The translations under genes and the position numbers were made by a program. A stretch of DNA of 64,000 bases, taken from positions 3,348,001 to 3,412,000 of the forward strand of contig CAJFCV020000001.1 of assembly GCA_904066235.2 (NCBI GenBank), given 5' to 3'. Positions 57,501 through 64,000 of the stretch are shown here, one piece after another. This DNA comes from Bursaphelenchus xylophilus (lineage: Eukaryota > Nematoda > Chromadorea > Rhabditida > Aphelenchoididae). Within the stretch, counting starts at the first letter, position 1; every line of letters starts with the position of its first letter. Under the pieces are notes generated by a model, which searched no databases, was not told where the DNA came from, and was given only the letters and a program-made list of their open reading frames with translations.

Positions 57501-59178
57501 AGTAGGAGGCTATAACTTTCGGCGGAGGCGGCGCAGAGAGTTCGTTTTTGGAATATGTATTTTTCAGTGACATTATTTTTTGCCTACGAAATAACAAGAT
57601 TTTTAAGTGCAAACTGAGGTCGCTACAACCTTTTGAAAAAGGGGTCTTTTACCCCGAAAACCAGGGTTTTTCGGTTGAAAATGATCGAGAAATTTCAGAG
57701 TTTTTCGGTCCAAAATCACCGAGAAATGTCGGGTTTTTTGGGGGGTTTCGATGGAGCTGACGTTGAAAACAGGGAAGGAAATTGCCAACACGTTGAAAAT
57801 TAAGCAAATATTCGGCTACTCTTTATTTCGACACTTTACTGCTAGCAAAAACTGGTTGGCTAGCCAACCAGTTTTTGCTAGCAGTTTAAAAGTTTGGTTG
57901 TCATTCCTGCCCTTTGACGCCCATTACACCCCTTTGACTAGTTTTTTAAAGACTTCACAGACATTCTGGTGCCTTGTCTAGCCAATTCCAGGTCCCCCAA
58001 ATCCACAAACGGAACACTGAAAATAAACTCGAAATCTGCCCCAAGTTGAGGCTAGCCGAATTTTTGCTTAATTTTCAACGTGTTGGCAATTTCCTTCCCT
58101 GTTTTCAACGTCAGCTCTATCGAAACCCCCCAAAAAAACCGACATTTCTCGGTGATTTTCGACCGGAAAACTCTGAAATTTCTCGATCATTTTCAACCGA
58201 AAAACCCTGGTTTTCGGGGTAAAAGACCCCTTTTTCAAAAGGTTGTAGCGACCTCAGTTTGCACTTAAAAATCTTGTTATTTCGTAGGCAAAAAATAATG
58301 TCACTGAAAAATACATATTCCAAAAACGAACTCTCTGCGCCGCCTCCGCCGAAAGTTATAGCCTCCTACTTTCCTGCACATTTCTTGAAAGACCCTGTAT
58401 TCAATTCCCTTTAAACGTACTTATCATCCAAGAAACATAACGCGATATTAATTTCACCGCTGGCAAGCTTCGGCAAAAACTCGTCTTTCTGCTCGGGAGT
58501 TGCGTAGGTCTGGATGATATACGCGGCCAGATGGTCTTTGTTGACCTGTACTGACAGTGAGAGATCTTTGGAGCCGATGAGTTCGTTTAGTTGGACTTGA
58601 TCCTTTCTGGAGGCATTTAATCCCCCAAACAAGGTGGAGATGGCCAATCCGTTCACCGAATTTGATTTCAAACATTCGTTGAGCGCTTTCCGACGTTCCT
58701 TGGGGTCTTCTACTGCCACTAAAATACGAAATTTGACAAAACATTACGTCAAAACAAAATGCCAAGATTTTTTAGCATTAGAAATTTTCGTGGTGGGACT
58801 CAAAATTAGGACTAATAAAAGATGAGAAAGAGGTGAAAATTGCTAAACCAAATGCTTACACGCCGAATCGATGCCATCACCAAGTTTTGAGAGGTATTTC
58901 CGGACGTTTTCCAGCTCCGAATCATCATCATAGTCCGGGAAGAGCAGGTAGTTCTAAAACAATATAAAAATATTGGTAAAAAATCTCAAATGTATCATAA
59001 AAAATCATAGAAACCCCCTTACTTTGTCCACTCTATTCAACGCGAGTCCTCTTGTGATGGATCTCTTTTCAATTGGCAGGGTTTCCTGCACCTTTTCCTT
59101 GGCTGGTTCGGCTTCCGACCTCGCGGCCAAAGAGCGGCCGAACTGCCGAACCTGTTGGGTTCTGAATATCCGACGCAT
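54525..59178 (-). CDS. Divergent very-long-chain acyl-CoA-dehydrogenase-like protein B (probable pseudoenzyme)
   Basis: Ten exons: 59023-59178, 58860-58953, 58421-58718, 56993-57131, 56809-56905, 56582-56731, 55965-56284, 55404-55598, 55082-55361, 54525-54628; 610 residues. A basic, acid-poor leader (MRRIFRTQQVRQFGRSLAAR) predicts mitochondrial import. The N-terminal ACAD helical region is recognisable (TYATPEQKDEFLPKLASGEINIALCFLDD). The loop that normally reads TEPSSGSD is replaced by DDNNATSTYS, and the segment aligned to the catalytic FEGTND motif reads SVLSLGLPDLTL (about 413-424), with no matching glutamate. The C-terminal VLCAD/ACAD9-type domain is present (exon 9). An acceptor TTTCAG lies one base before the ATG, only about 165 bases after the upstream paralogue: an operon position. 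Intron 3 contains a 924-bp foldback. Confidence 0.85.
57474..58397. mobile_element. Large foldback, CAGGGTCTTTC tips, TA-flanked
   Basis: Arms of about 340 bases (57,474-about 57,817 and about 58,053-58,397) are almost identical inverted copies, both encoding the same chance frame. CAGGGTCTTTCAAGAAATGT begins the left end, its complement the right; TA flanks both. The unique centre contains another perfect palindrome, 57,838-57,885 (CTGCTAGCAAAAACTGG plus complement). Tip words resemble the 43.3-kb element. It lies in intron 3 of the ACAD-like gene B. Confidence 0.9.
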
Positions 59179-59179
59179 T

Positions 59180-59188
59180 CTGAAATAC
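59180..59188 (-). promoter_or_regulatory. Putative trans-splice acceptor for ACAD-like gene B
   Basis: Minus-strand GTATTTCAG followed by A-ATG; the short distance to the upstream gene's polyadenylation signal suggests an operon-type (SL2-like) acceptor. Confidence 0.5.
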
Positions 59189-59345
59189 GTAGACTCCTGT
59201 AAGCTTCCGTAAACTTTCTTTTTACCCACAAAAATCCAAACCCCAACCATAAAAATTGAAAAAAATTGAAAAGGTAAAAATTGGTCTAAACCAATATAAA
59301 AAACAGTCACATACTCCCAAAACTTATTGTCCAACAAATAAAAAC

Positions 59346-59351
59346 TTTATT
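59346..59351 (-). terminator. Polyadenylation signal of ACAD-like gene A
   Basis: AATAAA on the minus strand about 36 bases after the stop codon at 59,387, and about 165 bases before the start of gene B. Confidence 0.6.
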
Positions 59352-59386
59352 AACAACAAAAATGATGGCTATGTAACAATAAAATC

Positions 59387-62300
59387 CTAATCTTGTCCTA
59401 TTGTGTCGGCGGATTCGGCGGCCAGAGGCATTTGAAACGGATATCCCATGGATAATATCGGTTTTTTGTACTCTTTCATGTTCCAAACTGCAAATATTTA
59501 TATTAGAAATCAATAACCAGCCCATTTTTGTCATTTCGAACGCTTAATCCAGTAAGTAAAATTTCTAAAATTTCATCAAAAATCATCAAAATTTTTCGAT
59601 TTTTTAACCTAAAACAATACAAAAATGACCGAAATAAGAGTCCAAACCGCATTCCAAATCTTTTGCAAGGTCTGTAATGAAATTTCAAGCCGAAAAACAC
59701 CCATAATTTTGAAGAATCTTCGATAAACCACCAAAAATTCACGTTCTTACCTACTACAATATCCGAACCCTCACAAAATCCCCTCTTACCATGCCACATA
59801 TCTCTGACCGCTTTCGCAATATTTTTCTCAAACTCTCGACCGTAATCGATAGTCCATTGGAGTTCCATATCACAGTTTTTCAGTCCTATTGAGTAGCTTC
59901 TGGATGTTCTGGACAACATTGCTGCCAACAGAATTTGTTCGGTTGTCATGTCCGCGATAATCCTCTTCACCGGTTCTGTCTTATCTTCAGGGATTTTCCA
60001 GGCATTTTTACCAAGGGTTTTGTAGAGGGTCTCGTCCACGTGGCCCAGGCCGGCTTCAAAGTTGATGGCTGGAGGCTGAAAAAAGGGTGTTCGTTAGTTT
60101 CATGAGTAAAAACAAGTCTCAACACTTCGCCAAGCTGTGCTAAATTTTTTATTTCAAACAATTTAAACATAAAGAACAAAAAATAAACGATTTTCCGGGA
60201 ACATCACACCTAGTGTAATATAATTTTTTTTTCAAAATCCCAAATTTTCTTGCCATGGAAAGTAAGAACAGGCACTGTCGGCAATGATGCGCTAGAAAAA
60301 TCATTATTTCTAACTATACTTAACAAAAAAGTGCTATAAAAAATCAAGTGTAATATATTTTTTTTGAATCTCCCCTTGCCCTACTCTTGATCTGCTCAAC
60401 AACAACAAGTCCTCTAAACATCGTCTAACAACATTTCAAGATCTCATATCTACATATCTTGCAACAAACAGGAATTCATTTCAGTTTTCCCTTTGCACTG
60501 TGCAAATTTTTAGATTGTTTCGCACAGTGCAAAAGAAAAAAATTTCCGCACAGTGCAAAAATAAAAAAAAACAAATTCGCAAAATTCTAGAGTTCAAAAC
60601 AACCCTATTCGAACCAGAACAACCAAAAATGAACCCAAAACTCCACGAAAAAAACCAAAATCTTACCTTGAGACTGATATGGACATGTTCCGCGATAAAA
60701 TGCTTCGCCGCTTGGACTGGCATTGCTGACGTTGAGGTGGGTTTTGGCGCTGGCATCATCCATCGTATCCAACTTGAGCGCCATCGGGGATTTTCGTCTT
60801 TCAGCGTCTTCACTATGATTTCAGAGATCTTCTCGTTGAGGGTTGGTTCAGTTGTTAGGGTGCAGAAAAAAGTTGCCAAATCTCGGATCCATCGCTCGTG
60901 GGTGAAATAAGCGTCCACTGCGGCCATTCCTATCACCTCCGAGATGCCGAGGATGGCATTTTGGAGGGCTCGGCGGGTCAATTTCTGGAAAAAATTATAG
61001 TGTTTTAGACATCAAAAACAGATAAAAATAACTCAAAAAATGCGAAAAAAACTTAATAGAAAGTATCAAAACTAATATTTTAAAACACGTCGTAATCTGT
61101 AAATTTGACTTTTACAAACCAATTTTCGACATTTTGGACCACTAAAACAGAATGCCACAAGTGGCGGGAATTCAAATATTTGACAAAAACATACTTCAAA
61201 AACCTTCATTGAGTCAAAAGAGACCCACTTAGGACGTTTCTTGTCTATTTTATCCATCTTTATTCACATTCCAACTTATTAAACATAATGCCAAAATTGG
61301 CGGGAATTCAAATTTTCGACCAAATCATATTCTCAATATTATTAATCAAACCAAAAGCTATCGCTATGCGCATTTCCAACCATATTTTCGACGACTTCAC
61401 CTTTTTTTCATCCCTTGAACACAATGCCAAAAATGCCGGGAAAAATAAAAATTTCAAAATTTTCTTTTCGAAAATTATCTTCAACCTCCCAAAACCTCCT
61501 CAAATCTTCCCTACCTCCACCACCATGCTCTCCACATCATTAATGACGAACAAATCTTCATCGCTCAGTCCATTAAAGTAAAATACAACCGTCTCGATAT
61601 GATGCACATCCCTAGCCATCTTGTTGATCACCGTTTTAACCGATGGCATCTCCGACAGAGCCTTATTTCGTCCAACAATTGTCCGGTTTGCTTGGTAGGC
61701 GAGATCAGAGATCACTCTTTTCAGAGCTCCGACTGCGGCGGACGCGGCGAAGGAGCGATTGATTTCCTGGAGATGGGTGAAAATTTGAGGGCCCGACAGA
61801 TGTTGGTTCAGTTCGTCGGCTGGGGTGAGCTCAACGTTCCGAAAATGGACCGTGGAGACTGAAAAAAAAATATTAAAATTCGCCGCACAGTGCGAAAAAA
61901 ATTATTTTACCTTTGGGCCGCACAGTGCCAAAAAAATCAATTTTTGCACAGTGCGGAAAGTTTGCGACAATAAGTCTACGCACTTTTGAAAAACCATAGT
62001 ACATCAAAAACCAAATTTCCAAAATTTTTATGGCCATTCAAAATAATTTTGAAAAAAAAATCCACAAAATCCGTCATGATGACATATTAAAAAATCCAAT
62101 TTTAAAGCTTTTCCTTCTCAAAATCCATTCAATATGTCATATTTTATACTCGAAAAAAATTTCATCGACCATAATCTACATCAAGCCTCAAATGCGTCAT
62201 CATGACACAATTTTTGCAATTTTTCAAATTGTTCTAAAAATCAGAAAAACTGATAAAAAACAAACTTACACTTCACATTCTCCAATCCCATAACTTGTTT

Positions 62301-63641
62301 CGGCCGTTCCGTTTTCACCTTTCCCTTGATATTATCCTTGTCCACCACATAACAATTCATCGTTTCTTGGCCATCTTTGATCGCTTCTTTGGCAAAAACT
62401 ACCAAGACATCCGCATCAGAGGCATTCAGAAAGTTCTCCAGCTTCCCATTTAGAATTATTTTTCCATTGGACCTTGTGGCTTCGAGATTTAGACTTTCTC
62501 TGAAAAGTCCAGAAAATCAGTCATGATGACATGTTTTAAAAGCCAAAATTTTTTATGTTACTTTCAAAAATGCGCATCATAGACCATAGCCAGTCCGAGA
62601 AAAAAATTTGGTTCCAATATGACCTTCAGAATCAAGTTAAAGCGTCATCATGACATATTTTTTGGAATTTTCATTTCCCCAAAAAAATCATAAATTTTTT
62701 TATAAACTTGGACTAAAAATGACAAAGAAAAAAAATATCGCCACTTACGTCACATCCTCCAAACTTATGGCCACTCGAATTTGGCCAGTCCCAATCTTCG
62801 GAATCAACCGTTCGATTTGCTCTTTACTCCCAAAATTTTGAATCACCATGGTCGCCATCTGAACCGATGAGACGTTGAGGAATGTCGACATGTCCAGGTT
62901 GGCTATGGTTTCGCTGATACAGAGGAGTTCTCGACGCTTCATCCCCATCCCACCGAATTCCTTGCTGATGTAGGCGGCGAACACAAAATTTTCCATGAGA
63001 ACTTGATTCACTGCGGAAACCGGATCACCTGTTCCTACTAAATACGTCCATTAGATGATTTGTGAGTCAAAAATTTTGTTATAAACAACAGAAATTGATC
63101 CAACTTTCTAAAAATCAAAGACAAATACGAAAAGTGCTTACATGCTACATCCAAACGGTATTTTAGATGGTCACAGTAGTTCTTGATGTCGTCCACGGCC
63201 TTCTTGTCCAGAAGTTCGGGGTAAATCATGAAATCCTGCAAACAGATGTCAAGTATAACATAAATTTCAAAACAGAAGATAGAATGGACGTATATGGCCA
63301 TATGACCTGCCAAAAGACCTCCAAAATCACTCCAGGTCTGATTCAGAGCTTGAGATCAAGGGTAATACCAAAAATTTTCAAAACTTATATTATCCATCAC
63401 CTAAATTGAGAAAAAAAATAAATAAAAATCTCACCCTTTCAAACCGATTCAACATCAAACCTCTTGAGACTGACTTCTTCTCGATCGGTATTTCCTTCTT
63501 CTCAAGGATCTGAGCATTCGAGAGAAACTGTGGGATATTTTCGACCTTCTCCACCTCAGACTTGCCGGATTTAACGCTGACATCCTTCGAATACAGTCGA
63601 GATACCCGTAGATGCCTCGCGGTGAGCTTGATGAGGCGCAT
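59387..63641 (-). CDS. Divergent very-long-chain acyl-CoA-dehydrogenase-like protein A (probable pseudoenzyme)
   Basis: Eight exons: 63435-63641, 63142-63235, 62749-63037, 62270-62499, 61515-61858, 60667-60984, 59790-60075, 59387-59487; 622 residues, close to VLCAD length. Leader MRLIKLTARHLRVSRLYSK predicts mitochondrial import. ACAD features are SKEFGGMGMKRRELL, FGSKEQIERLIPKIGTGQ, ILNGKLENFLNASDADVLVV and a C-terminal VLCAD-type domain with AMLSRTSRSYS. The expected TEPSSGSD loop is replaced by SLEDVTES, and the position of the catalytic FEGTND motif by FFCTLTTEPT (near 427-436). Exon 2 (94 nt) and several splice phases match gene B, so the two arose by tandem duplication. By analogy with ACAD9 a non-enzymatic role in complex I assembly is possible but unproven. 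Confidence 0.86.
60490..60560. repeat. Cluster of GCACNGTGC palindromes, ACAD-like gene A intron 6
   Basis: Three cores (TTTGCACTGTGCAAA, CGCACAGTGCAAA twice) within 65 bases, the same unit as the minisatellite at 10.4-11.2 kb. Three more lie at 61,885-61,955 in intron 4. Confidence 0.7.
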
Positions 63642-63835
63642 TTACATTTGAAGACATCAAATTTTGGGAGAAAAACCGAGAGAAGAATAATTTTTTATCC
63701 GCAGCTCGCGCCCGATAGGGATTGCAGTTCGGGGAGAAATTTTATACGAAAGATGGAGAAATTGAGGGAGAAGGGTAAAATACGCAGCACAGCCGTATTC
63801 AGTGTTTTAATGAAATTTAGAACAGTATTCCACGA

Positions 63836-63841
63836 TTTATT
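63836..63841 (-). terminator. Polyadenylation signal of the right-edge gene
   Basis: AATAAA on the minus strand about 37 bases beyond the stop codon of the partial gene at the window edge, and about 195 bases before ACAD-like gene A. Confidence 0.5.
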
Positions 63842-63877
63842 TTTAGGTTATTCAGCTAATTCATAAGTTAGTTTACA

Positions 63878-64000
63878 TTATCTACACACAATATGTTCGT
63901 CGAATCCGAGCGGCATCATAGCGCCATCGGAGCGGCGTTTTCGAGTTATGAACGGCGATTCGCAGTGGTACTCTTCCCGAGCCACAATGCCGATCTTGTG
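63878..64000 (-). CDS. C-terminal end of an unrecognised gene (partial)
   Basis: A GC-rich minus-strand frame open to the window edge ends in stop TAA at 63,878. It reads HKIGIVAREEYHCESPF, then TRKRRSDGAMMPLGFDEH and IVCR. Composition is clearly coding relative to its AT-rich flank, and a polyadenylation signal follows. Forty residues are too few to assign a family. It is on the same strand as the ACAD pair and close enough to be the first gene of the same operon. Confidence 0.6.
   Translation of the reverse strand, partial: HKIGIVAREEYHCESPFITRKRRSDGAMMPLGFDEHIVCR

Noticed and set aside
57603..58268. Identical 62-codon frames in both directions
   Set aside because: They are the two arms of one foldback element; identity reflects palindromy, not a duplicated gene.

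Overview
The window is nuclear DNA from a nematode, probably a chromadorean; I cannot name the species. The evidence is: many short and medium AT-rich introns with TTTTCAG-type acceptors; isolated acceptor sites lying 0-100 bases before several start codons (spliced-leader trans-splicing); a transthyretin-like (TTL) secreted protein, a family expanded in nematodes; and recognisable nematode-type homologues of ACK kinase, WAVE, EXO-3 and NSY-1. All gene models below were assembled by hand from splice signals, exon phase and remembered family motifs, without database search.

Layout. 1-6.2 kb: gene-free, with foldback elements, one carrying a tRNA-like gene. 6.2-16.6 kb (+): an 8-exon ACK-type tyrosine kinase (SAM, kinase, SH3, CRIB, proline-rich tail), whose fourth intron holds a complete minus-strand TTL gene and a GCAC-type minisatellite. 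17.9-20.4 kb (+): E1-beta subunit of branched-chain keto acid dehydrogenase. 20.4-22.7 kb: gene-free, with a second tRNA-bearing foldback. 22.7-34 kb (-): WAVE/SCAR, a 162-bp satellite broken by a foldback transposon, AP endonuclease EXO-3, a small membrane protein, and an unrecognised membrane protein with Ser/Thr/Pro repeats. 34-44.3 kb: gene-poor, full of palindromic elements. 44.4-53.4 kb (+): 20-exon ASK1/NSY-1 MAP3K. 54.5-63.6 kb (-): two tandem, operon-like, divergent very-long-chain acyl-CoA-dehydrogenase paralogues that have lost expected catalytic motifs. 63.9-64 kb (-): the 3' end of another gene.

Functionally the genes are mixed: cytoskeletal and kinase signalling (ACK, WAVE, NSY-1), DNA repair (EXO-3), mitochondrial metabolism (BCKDH E1-beta, the ACAD pair) and secreted or membrane proteins. 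Beyond the genes, the non-coding DNA is unusually structured. It has at least four families of foldback (long inverted repeat) elements, repeatedly nested one at the centre of another; two TIR elements enclosing Pol III-type tRNA-like genes; and five short motif families repeated tens of times in introns and intergenic DNA in both orientations. Four introns out of 58 modelled use GC instead of GT as donor.
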